Source: Chloroflexi bacterium B3_Chlor (lineage in GTDB: Bacteria > Chloroflexota > Anaerolineae > UBA7937 > B3-Chlor). From it: a stretch of DNA of 64,000 nt. Positions within the stretch are counted from its first letter, which is position 1. Every line of letters starts with the position of its first letter. The notes under the pieces were generated by a model. The model did no database searches, was not told the DNA's origin, and saw only the letters and a program-made list of their open reading frames with translations. Below, piece after piece: positions 52,500-60,291 of this stretch. Where the stretch lies: NCBI GenBank assembly GCA_005223035.1, contig NJBK01000011.1, forward strand, positions 1 to 64,000, in the 5' to 3' direction. The position numbers and the translations under genes were made by a program.

Positions 52500-55400
52500 C
52501 TACCGCTTCCGCAAGCGCATGCGGGCGTATGCAGCCAGCGGCGCAAAGCCGCTCGCCAGAAGCAGGATGGAGTCCCACTCAGGCACGAAGCCATTTCCTC
52601 CTGGTGGCTGTCCCAACGGCAGCTCGTCGTAGTCTGCGTCGGTAACCGTGCCCTCGCAGTCGTCGTCACCAGTGGCGGTGGCTTTGTTGATTATGTCGTC
52701 ACCATCAGCCTTACTGGTGGTGTGGACGTACGAGAAGCCGCGGTTGGCTCCGGGGGCCAGGTAACCGATAGACCAACTCTTGCGCGTACCGCTGTGAGGA
52801 AACTCCCACTTGTCAACCACCGTCACGTTGTTCAGCGGGGTGTCTGCGGAGCAGTTGGTCACCTGGATGAGATAGGTGATGCTGTCGCCCCAGAAGAACT
52901 TCCCGCCCGCGCGTTTCGATGGCAGGTGCGTCTTGGTCACGTCGATGCACGGGTGCAGTATCTCGACCACGTGCCCGTCGTCGTCATCCACCGTTCTGCC
53001 CAGTACATCAGTTCCTTCAACGGTAGCGGTGTTTGGCATTCTGTCCCCGCTGAAGACGCTGGGCACTGTGAACGGCTTATCGAAGCTGTACTCCTCGTCC
53101 ACAGCCAGGTCGCCCACCGTGTGCACCAGGTCTGGATCCCACAGCGGGTCCGTCACCGTCACGTCCTTGAGAGCGAAGTCGCTGCAGTTGCGCACCCAGA
53201 AGTGATAGGTGATTTCCTCACCTGGGTGGGCGCAGGAGTCTCCGGTCTTCTCGATCTCGATGCAGACGGGGGTCGCGGTGTTGACGAATGTGCAAGTCAC
53301 CGTCTCGCCAGGTTCCACGTCGATGTTGTTCACAGGGCTGCCATCGTCGCAGCTGGCGCTGGTCAGGTTCCACCCCGCCGGGGTGGTCGTCTCCGCCACA
53401 CTGTACCCAGACCCAGGCAAGAGGAGGCCGAAGCTTTGTGAGTCGCCGTCCTTCAGCGAGAAGCCAATCGAGCCCAACCCTCCCCCCGGTGTGAAGCCGA
53501 ACAAGGTGTACGAGAGATCGGGACTGGGGTCGGTCACCTTGCGGACGATGATGGAGCCTCGCTTGGTGTTGGTGAAGGTGCACTTCACTGTCTCCCCAGG
53601 CTCGACGTTGAAGGTGGCGGTCGCGGTCTGTGTGTTTCCAGAGCTGTTGGCGTCGTCGCAGACGATGCTGGTCAGATCCCAGCCAGCGGGCACGGACTCG
53701 GTCGATGAATACTGACCCGGGTCTACCTGAGCGCTGGCGGTATCACCGTCACCCAACGTGTCTGACACGTCACCTGTGAAGCTGAAGGTCGCAGGATCGC
53801 CATCGGGCAGAGTCTGCTTCTCCACGATGATGGTGCCGAGCTTGGTGTCGGTGAAGGTGCACTTCACCGTCTCCCCAGGCTCGACGTTGAAGGTGGCGCT
53901 CCCGGTCTGTGTGTTTCCAGAGCTGTTGGCGTCGTCGCAGAGGATGCTGGTCAGATCCCAACCCGTCGGCACGGACTCGGTCGATGAATACTGACCCGGG
54001 TCTACCTGAGCGCTGGCCGTATCACCGTCACCCAACGTGTCTGACACGTCACCTGTGAAGCTGAAGGTCGCAGGATCACCATCGGGCAGAGTCTGCTTCT
54101 CCACGATGATGGAGCCTCGCTTGGTGTCGGTGAAGGTGCACTTCACCGTCTCCGCAGGCTCGACGTTGAAGGTGGCGGTCGCGGTCTGTGTGTTTCCAGA
54201 GCTGTTGGCGTCGTCGCAGACGATGCTGGTCAGATCCCAGCCAGCGGGCACGGTCTCGGTCGACGTGTAGATCCCGGATGCCAGATTCGAGAGCACGACT
54301 TGCCCGCCGTCGGAGATAGTACCCGCGGCATCACCGGCGAAAGTGAAGGTCGCAGGATCGCCATCGGGCAGAGTCTGCTTCTCCACGATGATGGAGCCTC
54401 GCTTGGTGTCGGTGAAGGTGCACTTCACCGTCTCCCCAGGCTCGACGTTGAAGGTGGCGGTCGCGGTCTGTGTGTTTCCAGAGCTGTTGGCGTCGTCGCA
54501 GACGATGCTGGTCAGATCCCAGCCAGCGGGCACGGTCTCGGTCGACGCGTAGGTCCCGGATGCCAGATTCGAGACCACGATTTGGCCGCCGTCGGAGATT
54601 GTACCCGCGGCATCACCGGCGAAAGTGAAGGTCGCCGGATCACCACCCGGATTGGTCACCTTCTCGACGATGATGGTGCCGAGCTTGGTGTTGGTGATGG
54701 TGCAGACGATGTCGTCGCCGTTGTTCACCGTGACGTCGAGGGGACCAGCACCCGTCGTGCTCGCCACCTCGTTCTGCTGCGCGTCCACACAGGAGATGTC
54801 GATCTTGTAGTCATTGAGGTCCGTCCCGGTGTAGGCGCTCTCGCCCACCGTGTGGATGCCGGTGTATACTACCTTCTCCCCGGTGGTCCCGCCATCACCC
54901 ACCATCGCAGCCTCTACAGTGCCATCGATCAGCAGATTGAACAACCCCAGATCATTATCCGGCACTAGGTCCTTCACCACCTCCAACTTGCCCGTCGTGC
55001 GTATGTCATAGAACGTGCAGGTTACGTGCTGACCCTCGGCCAGGTCGATAGACGCCGTAGGTGGCGTCTGGCTGCTCTGGTCGTCGCACACGACGCTGTC
55101 GAGAGTCCAGCCCGTAGGGACCACCAACTCGGTCACACTGTATGTGCCAAAGTCTGTCAGGTCCACGAAGCTGATGGTGTTGGCAGAGGTCCCGTCATCG
55201 ATGAGGGTGAAGTCGGTAGTAGTCTGCTGGTCGGGCCACGTGAGGCTGAAGGGGAACTCGGTCAGGCCCTGTGGATCCGCTTCCTTCACAATGGTGATAG
55301 AGCCCGGGACGATGACGGCCCCAGCCTGCATCTGATTGTCCCGTTGTCCGATTGAGGCACCGTCGAACTCGATGAGTTTCATGTGGTAGGGAGCACCCGA

Positions 55401-56063
55401 GATCGAAACGGCCGAGTTGCCTGTGCCCCAATCAAGCTGGCTAGCAATGTGCGAGCCCCAGATCACAAGGACTTCGGACTCTCCGGCACCGACTGTGAAG
55501 GTGATCTGGATACTGGTGTTGCTGTCGCCTGTGTACGGCCCCAGGAGAGTATAGCCAGACACGCCCGTGATGTCACCGTTGTACATGGTGAAGTATTGGT
55601 CATTGGGCTGTATGCCCCCAGGAATGTTGGCGTCTGGCGGGATCAGGTGATAATCTGCCGTCCAGCCCGTGCACCCGGAGATACCGGAGCAGAAGTCGGC
55701 GAGGGTGATCCAGTCCTCAGACCAGTCCCAGCTGGTCAGGTAGTCGAAGGCGTGCTTTCCTGCCTTCGTGGTTTGCCACTCCACCGTGATGGTGTGAGTA
55801 CCCGGGTCCAGACCATCGAGGTGGAGCCGATGGACTACCGCATCACCTTCAGTGTATGTGGAGTTGTTAGGCTGGATCGCCCCATTTGTCCAATTACAGG
55901 TGCCCGTGGGACCACCTTCTCCGTCGTCGTTCGCGCACTGGTTGTAGATGTTGACGTCGCCGGCAAACACCACCTGCAAGCCGACCATCAGCAACAAGAA
56001 CAGCAACCCTGCAGCGATCAGTGGCGGAAGCCCAATGGGCAGAAGTCTTCTCGTCGGTCTCAT
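52500..56063 (-). CDS. Giant surface protein with SpaA/Cna_B-like tandem repeats and tail anchor
   Basis: 1187 residues, AAAGGAG before ATG 56063. Signal peptide (PPLIAAGLLFLLLMVGLQVV), an N-terminal domain (35-255) with several Cys, two SpaA-like units, then near-identical units of 93-94 residues (GTIIVEKQTLPDGDPATFSF to VKCTFTDTKR), about four in a row, a fifth variant unit, and two DUF11-like units (about 945-1140). The C-terminus GNGFVPEWDSILLLASGFAP then AAYARMRLRKR looks like a PEP-CTERM-type sorting signal with PEW for PEP. Such proteins build stalks and adhesins at the cell surface. A c-di-GMP riboswitch in its leader links it to attachment or biofilm life. Confidence 0.88.
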   Translation of the reverse strand: MRPTRRLLPIGLPPLIAAGLLFLLLMVGLQVVFAGDVNIYNQCANDDGEGGPTGTCNWTNGAIQPNNSTYTEGDAVVHRLHLDGLDPGTHTITVEWQTTKAGKHAFDYLTSWDWSEDWITLADFCSGISGCTGWTADYHLIPPDANIPGGIQPNDQYFTMYNGDITGVSGYTLLGPYTGDSNTSIQITFTVGAGESEVLVIWGSHIASQLDWGTGNSAVSISGAPYHMKLIEFDGASIGQRDNQMQAGAVIVPGSITIVKEADPQGLTEFPFSLTWPDQQTTTDFTLIDDGTSANTISFVDLTDFGTYSVTELVVPTGWTLDSVVCDDQSSQTPPTASIDLAEGQHVTCTFYDIRTTGKLEVVKDLVPDNDLGLFNLLIDGTVEAAMVGDGGTTGEKVVYTGIHTVGESAYTGTDLNDYKIDISCVDAQQNEVASTTGAGPLDVTVNNGDDIVCTITNTKLGTIIVEKVTNPGGDPATFTFAGDAAGTISDGGQIVVSNLASGTYASTETVPAGWDLTSIVCDDANSSGNTQTATATFNVEPGETVKCTFTDTKRGSIIVEKQTLPDGDPATFTFAGDAAGTISDGGQVVLSNLASGIYTSTETVPAGWDLTSIVCDDANSSGNTQTATATFNVEPAETVKCTFTDTKRGSIIVEKQTLPDGDPATFSFTGDVSDTLGDGDTASAQVDPGQYSSTESVPTGWDLTSILCDDANSSGNTQTGSATFNVEPGETVKCTFTDTKLGTIIVEKQTLPDGDPATFSFTGDVSDTLGDGDTASAQVDPGQYSSTESVPAGWDLTSIVCDDANSSGNTQTATATFNVEPGETVKCTFTNTKRGSIIVRKVTDPSPDLSYTLFGFTPGGGLGSIGFSLKDGDSQSFGLLLPGSGYSVAETTTPAGWNLTSASCDDGSPVNNIDVEPGETVTCTFVNTATPVCIEIEKTGDSCAHPGEEITYHFWVRNCSDFALKDVTVTDPLWDPDLVHTVGDLAVDEEYSFDKPFTVPSVFSGDRMPNTATVEGTDVLGRTVDDDDGHVVEILHPCIDVTKTHLPSKRAGGKFFWGDSITYLIQVTNCSADTPLNNVTVVDKWEFPHSGTRKSWSIGYLAPGANRGFSYVHTTSKADGDDIINKATATGDDDCEGTVTDADYDELPLGQPPGGNGFVPEWDSILLLASGFAPLAAYARMRLRKR

Positions 56064-56266
56064 ATTCTTGTCTCCTTTGTGATGTTGTGTTGCCCTCGCC
56101 TACACGGCAGCGAGAGCCAATCTTCTAATACGGAATTGTGCATTGAGTCCACCTCCCTACCATAAGGTATCGTTTTTTTAGCGACCCTTTGCCGCTGTTT
56201 CTGTCGGTCTGCGCCCAGTGCGGAGTAGAATGAACCGAGATCCACAGCAGGCCGTCGCACAGACAC

Positions 56267-56304
56267 AAAAAGCCGGGCTACCGAAATCCTTCGGCAGCCC
56301 GGCT
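56267..56304 (-). terminator. Terminator that overlaps the riboswitch P1 strand
   Basis: On the minus strand AGCCGGGCTGCCGAA pairs with TTCGGTAGCCCGGCT (one mismatch) and is followed by TTTTT. The left arm is the 3' strand of the aptamer P1 (56293-56300), so aptamer folding and termination exclude each other. Confidence 0.85.
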
Positions 56305-56379
56305 ATCCTGATACGGCAACAACCCGTACGTCGGACCCTCAAGCTTTGCGCCCATCCTCACCATTGAGGGAAGGTTGCC
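56293..56379 (-). promoter_or_regulatory. Cyclic di-GMP-I type (GEMM) riboswitch, upstream of the surface protein gene
   Basis: On the minus strand: GGCAACC (56379-56373), a hairpin (CCTCA-ATGG-TGAGG), GGGCGCAAAGCTTGAGGG, a second hairpin TACGG-GTTGTTG-CCGTA, then GGATAGCCGGGCTGCC closing on the 5' strand. The GCGCAAAGC and TAGCCGGG blocks are the ligand-binding core. Because the terminator at 56267-56304 takes the same P1 strand, ligand binding should prevent termination and turn expression on. The ATG of the gene lies about 230 bases downstream. It could be a 3',3'-cGAMP-preferring variant of the same class. Confidence 0.87.
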
Positions 56380-56456
56380 ATTGTCGGGATTTCCTGCTAT
56401 GGAATGCCGGTGAGTGTCTGGACGGATACCTTCTAGACAGATCACCAGCCGAAACG

Positions 56457-56485
56457 AAAAAACCGGCCACTGCTCGTAGCCGGTT
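56457..56485 (-). terminator. Second intrinsic terminator, further upstream in the same leader
   Basis: On the minus strand AACCGGC / GCCGGTT (seven pairs, 11-base loop) followed by a run of six T. It lies 78 bases before the aptamer and about 325 bases after the promoter at 56818. It may end an independent small RNA or belong to a second switch. Confidence 0.75.
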
Positions 56486-56811
56486 GCACCACTGGCTCCT
56501 CGCCGCTCAGGTGCCCAATCTTGAGCGACGCCTCATCGCCTCCACTGCGCCATAAGAAAGCAAGTTATCAAGTTGTCAATGGGGACGCCGTTTCCTCATC
56601 TCTCCACAAATACGACGTCGGGCTTCAACGCTTTAGTGCTCTCCATGGCTCGGGCTTCATAAGGTCTCGATGCCTACCACCTCTACACCTTCCCGGTCAT
56701 CGAGCAGAGTTCTTAGTTCCTGAGCGCAAAGGAGATGCCTACAAAGCACAAACGTCCGACGCTTTTCCGAATTGCGTCCCTCCCCTACCGGGTTAGCTGG
56801 CGAGAAGAGTG
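56486..56811 (-). ncRNA. Unassigned leader or small RNA region
   Basis: About 325 transcribed but non-coding bases, bounded by a promoter and a terminator with T6. They hold repeated GAAGCCCGA blocks (two on the minus strand) and a full TTGACA at about 56575 that could be a second promoter. No Rfam-type family is recognised; 5S rRNA and GEMM were considered and do not fit. Called only because both ends are defined. Confidence 0.35.
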
Positions 56812-56817
56812 ATTTCC

Positions 56818-56847
56818 ATTATACACAGCTGGCTATGCTGCTGTCTA
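56818..56847 (-). promoter_or_regulatory. Promoter of the surface protein leader
   Basis: On the minus strand TAGACA (56847-56842), 18 bases, TATAAT (56823-56818). It would give a leader of about 750 bases. Confidence 0.65.
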
Positions 56848-56874
56848 TGGCCCATAGTGCCCTTTTTCACAAAG

Positions 56875-56904
56875 CAAAGGTACTATCCTACGATAGTACC
56901 TTTG
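56875..56904. repeat. 13-pair inverted repeat upstream of the leader promoter
   Basis: CAAAGGTACTATC, four bases, then the exact complement. It is centred about 80 bases before the expected start of transcription. Its GTACTAT core resembles the operator-like repeat at 41229-41250, upstream of the other giant surface protein gene. No T run, so a protein-binding site is more likely than a terminator. Confidence 0.55.
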
Positions 56905-56978
56905 GAGCCGCCTCCCCCTTTTCCCAGTCAGTTGGCCTAGACAGGATGGCCTATTCGGACATGGCATAAGGACTAGTA

Positions 56979-57421
56979 CTATGTCGCGGCGTCATCCACC
57001 AGCCCCTCCCGCACGGTATACGCGGCAGCCTGCGCACGGTTCTTGAGATGGAGCTTCGCCAGGATGTTCCGCACGTGCTTCTTCACTGTGCTCTCCGCTA
57101 GAGAGAGCGCATCGGCTATCTGCCTATTAGTCCGCCGTTTTGCTATCAGTTCCAGCACCTCTATCTCCCAGAGGGTCAGTTTTCCAGCCGGACCCACAGG
57201 CTCAGATCGCGAATCGGCCAGAGAGCTGAACTCTCTCAGAATCTTGGCTGCCATGAGAGGAGACAACGGGGTCTCCCCTCGGCAGACACCTCGGCACAGG
57301 CGATAAGGCTCCTCTGGCCCCAGGTCCTTCAAGAGGTAGCCGTCGGCCCCGCTCCTTCGAGGACCTGGACCATGCTAGCCGCCACTTCCTTGTCCGAATC
57401 CAATACCAGGATCCTGATCAA
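56979..57421 (-). pseudogene. NarL/LuxR-type response regulator, receiver truncated and frameshifted
   Basis: The C-terminal 117 residues read well: KDLGPEEPYRLCRGVCRGET, then a LuxR HTH (LTLWEIEVLELIAKRRTNRQ to VKKHVRNILAKLHLKNRAQA). Upstream, LIRILVLDSDKEVAASMVQV from TTG 57421 is joined to ADGYLLKD only after a one-base frame change at the G run 57347-57350. Most of the receiver, including the phospho-Asp region, is missing. The HTH part might still be made from TTG 57332. It lies just upstream of the leader of the surface protein gene. Confidence 0.65.
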
Positions 57422-57587
57422 CCGATAACCTCCCTTCGAACCTATTGATCGATCAGCCAGCCGGTGGCACAGTCAACCAATCGGTATTGTGGGCCTCGCT
57501 CCCTGACGAGGTGGGGAACAAAGAGGTGAGTACGGGGAAAGGTGTACTACGTGGATGTGTCGATCCCGGCGCAGGCGCGGACTGATG

Positions 57588-57974
57588 CTACGCTGCACAT
57601 GTAGCCCGGGTCAAGCCGACGCGCCGGAGCAGGGCCCATAGCTGGGCCGTGAAGACTCCCCTTGTGAAAGGCTGCAGGATATGCGCATCCGCCCCGGCAG
57701 CCAGCGCGCGCTCCACGGCAGAGTCATGCTCCCTTTTTCCCACGGCGAGCAAGGGAACAAGGGTGCGCTCGCACACGTCCCTGCACAGTTCTTCACCCCA
57801 GTTGCCTGTCGGGCCCACAGCCAGGACGACAGCGTGTGGAGGGTCATTGTGAAGCTGACGCAAAGCGTCCTCCCTGTTCCAAACGACGGAGGCTGCCATC
57901 TTCTCCGCCTCCAGCGCCCTGGTGACACTGTCGGCCATCTGCTTGTCGGGATCTATCACCAGTATTCTAATCAC
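57588..57974 (-). CDS. Degenerate stand-alone receiver domain
   Basis: 128 residues from GTG 57974 (AGGGAG upstream; the frame runs back to 58193 across the next gene's end). VIRILVIDPDKQMADSVTRA is the start of a CheY-like receiver and keeps the acidic pair region. The phospho-acceptor strand reads HAVVLAVGPTGNWGEEL, without Asp, and the Lys of the KP motif is Gln (HILQPF). It should not be phosphorylated in the usual way. It may be a pseudo-receiver that binds a partner, or decaying. It is related to the broken regulator just downstream. Confidence 0.65.
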   Translation of the reverse strand: MIRILVIDPDKQMADSVTRALEAEKMAASVVWNREDALRQLHNDPPHAVVLAVGPTGNWGEELCRDVCERTLVPLLAVGKREHDSAVERALAAGADAHILQPFTRGVFTAQLWALLRRVGLTRATCAA

Positions 57975-58104
57975 TGAATCATCTCCCTCTCGTCCTCGGA
58001 AGTGGATTTCCCTGGTGCCTCCGCCTCCAGCTTTGCGGCTTGCAGCGCCCCTCGATTCGCTCCCTCGGCGTCGATCGAAGCCTCCTACGGAAAGGCGGTC
58101 GTCG

Positions 58105-59322
58105 CTAACCCTGTTTGATAACGAGCGGACAGAAATTCCGATATCCTTCAGGTTCGCCAGGTTCCTTGAAGCCGAAGTCCGCCGTGCTGGCATGCGGTCC
58201 GTCAGCGTTCAGCAGGAACCCATACTCGAGTTCCGTTAGCGGAGAGTTGCAGGCTCCCAGGTCTTCGTCCGAGCTATCCACCGCGACCACATAGCACAAC
58301 TCAGTCGTGGATCCCGGTGGCCCGGTGTTCAGGTCTGTGAAAAAGTACTCGCCGTCGCCGAACGTCTGCGTTGTCGCCAAGAGGACATCCTCCTGGTCGT
58401 CGCAGTTGGGATCATCGTACAGCCAGACGGTGATATTTGCCATCCCCTCCCCGGGGTCATAAGCGTCGTTGCCATCGAAGTCGCACCAGACTCGGTCGCC
58501 GATGGAGCCGTCCACGTACAATCCCATGTCCTCGTCGTAATCATCGGCGCCCAGGATGATGCTCTCGATGCGAGCCGTGTCCTGCGCAGCGTCCGAGTCT
58601 ACGGTGTCGTCGCCACCCTGGTTCTGCAGGGTGATCTCCCTGCTGATAGGGATACTGTGGAACTCCATGCAGTAGTCGCCGGGATCCAGGCCGGTGAAGA
58701 CATAGGTCCCGGTTATGTCAGTAGTGTAGCTGTAGAGCAGTGTGCCCGTGCAGGTGGGGGTCGCATACAACTGTACTTCTATGGCCTCGACCCCAGGCTC
58801 ACCCGCGTCCTGAATGCCGTCCTGATCGGTGTCATACCACACCAAGTCGCCCAGTTCATACGATGGGCAGAACCATCCGTTTAGAGTGTGCTCTTCAACG
58901 GACAGGATGTGGGCTCCGTTTCTGTTCACCCATTGACCGTCTTCGAAGAACTGCTTCTTCCAGGTTCCTTCCACAGCGGTGGTGATGGCTGTGGTTGGGT
59001 CAAAGCCACCAACCTCTTCGTTTGCCTCGAGATATCCAAAATCGATGACTTCTTCCCCCAGGTGGAGTTTAAGCCGCCAGTCTCCGGCCACGTCGCCGTT
59101 TGTGGCTCTGAGCCTGAAGGTGCTAGTCCCCTGCACAAGACACGATTCCACCGTGAGCCTGGGATTGACTTTGGCCATCCCGCTCGAGTGAGTCGGCGTA
59201 ACCCAGACCGCTACGGCCAGTAGAGTTAGCACAGCCAGTGAAAAAGCTAGAGTCCAGACTCGTCGATCCACATTATCTCCTGTCTTGTGAGCTAGTCTCT
59301 CAACATATACTACCTTGTCCAT
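58105..59322 (-). CDS. Exported protein with two SdrD_B (Cna_B-like) domains
   Basis: 405 residues. A membrane segment at about 25-42 (LAFSLAVLTLLAVAVWV) acts as signal or anchor. A first domain (50-170) is unknown; then two SdrD_B units with Asp-rich calcium loops: LGDLVWYDTDQDGIQDAGEP (about 182) and IGDRVWCDFDGNDAYDPGEG (about 287). Such units are rigid stalk modules of surface proteins. The end, GYRNFCPLVIKQG, resembles the FLPIVIR tail of the protease. ATG 59322 lacks a good ribosome site. Confidence 0.8.
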   Translation of the reverse strand: MDKVVYVERLAHKTGDNVDRRVWTLAFSLAVLTLLAVAVWVTPTHSSGMAKVNPRLTVESCLVQGTSTFRLRATNGDVAGDWRLKLHLGEEVIDFGYLEANEEVGGFDPTTAITTAVEGTWKKQFFEDGQWVNRNGAHILSVEEHTLNGWFCPSYELGDLVWYDTDQDGIQDAGEPGVEAIEVQLYATPTCTGTLLYSYTTDITGTYVFTGLDPGDYCMEFHSIPISREITLQNQGGDDTVDSDAAQDTARIESIILGADDYDEDMGLYVDGSIGDRVWCDFDGNDAYDPGEGMANITVWLYDDPNCDDQEDVLLATTQTFGDGEYFFTDLNTGPPGSTTELCYVVAVDSSDEDLGACNSPLTELEYGFLLNADGPHASTADFGFKEPGEPEGYRNFCPLVIKQG

Positions 59323-59531
59323 ATTAAACGCTCATAAAGGTCGTGTTAAAACCCTATTAAAGACGGAGCGCTACGTTCCTTGCCACAACCCTTCGATACT
59401 GCCGAGAGATATTGAGCCCCGCATTTGTTCTGTGATCTGACAATAGGGGTTGTGTGCGGAGCGATCTTCTCCACCATCTCCAGTCTGCTCTCTAGCAACT
59501 CGGTCGGCCGATATGATATAATCTCTCTGCC

Positions 59532-60195
59532 GTGTCGAGGAGCGTCATCTTGCCATTGCTTTTCATCCTTGCGCTGGCAGTGATAGGTCTTGTGGGCTGG
59601 CGCCTCCTGCGGACAAGTCAGCGGGATGAAGCTATTCTGTTTCCAGAGGCGGGGTCTTTCAACGTGAGACAGGGGGGAGCGTCCTCTCACTGTCACCACG
59701 ACAGGTGGCGAAGGTCGGCGAAGGGGCTGCGATTGAAACGGGGACCAGCTCTGGCTGGGCTTCTGCCATTCCGCGGTTATTGGCCGCTCGGTTTCTGTTC
59801 GTGTCCGGGACGAGGACGGTCGGGAGGTCCAGCGGACCCATGACGGAGCCGAGAACCTCTCCCCGGTCTGGTCGCCAGATGGCATCAAGATCGCCTTCGA
59901 GACTCAGCGCGACGGGAATAGCGAGATCTATGTCATGAACACCAACGGCACTGACCAGATCAGGTTGACCTTCGCTCCCAGTCTGAGCTTTGCGTCTCTG
60001 CGGTCCGCTGGGGATTCTGGGCTTGTCTTCAGCAGGATAGAAGGGGACTCCAACGGCGATGGGTTGATAGAAGTGCGGGGCATGGCCACTTTCTTCTGCC
60101 TGGACCCCGAGAGGAGTGCTGCGCAATCGTGTTGGCGCAGGAGGACAATCTTCGACCAAATGGTGTTCCGTTGGGGGCGTCGGATGGCGGGCTGA
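59532..60195 (+). pseudogene. Broken TolB/WD40-like exported protein
   Basis: GTG 59532 opens SRSVILPLLFILALAVIGLV, a membrane or signal segment. Typical TolB-type propeller sequence is readable later, in another frame: ENLSPVWSPDGIKIAFETQR, then DGNSEIYVMNTNGTDQIRLT, ending at 60195. An in-frame TGA near 59735 and at least one frame change separate the parts. The gene has lost most of its blades. Confidence 0.65.
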
Positions 60196-60291
60196 GGGGC
60201 GCTGGAGCAAATGGCTTTTGCAGGATCAGCATAACATTTGTCGGTGGAAACCGTGCCCTTACTGCCTGGATGTCCATGGAGGTAACGGAGG

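Noticed and set aside
56521-56800. Resemblance of the minus strand to 5S or 23S rRNA 3' sequence (GAAGCCC, AGGTGTAGAGGTGG)
   Set aside because: The most conserved rRNA segments, such as CCGAACNCGGAAG of 5S, are missing and the order is wrong.
57975-58193. N-terminal extension of the receiver protein to 201 residues
   Set aside because: It overlaps the end of the SdrD_B gene, lacks similarity, and GTG 57974 has a ribosome site at the family's normal start.
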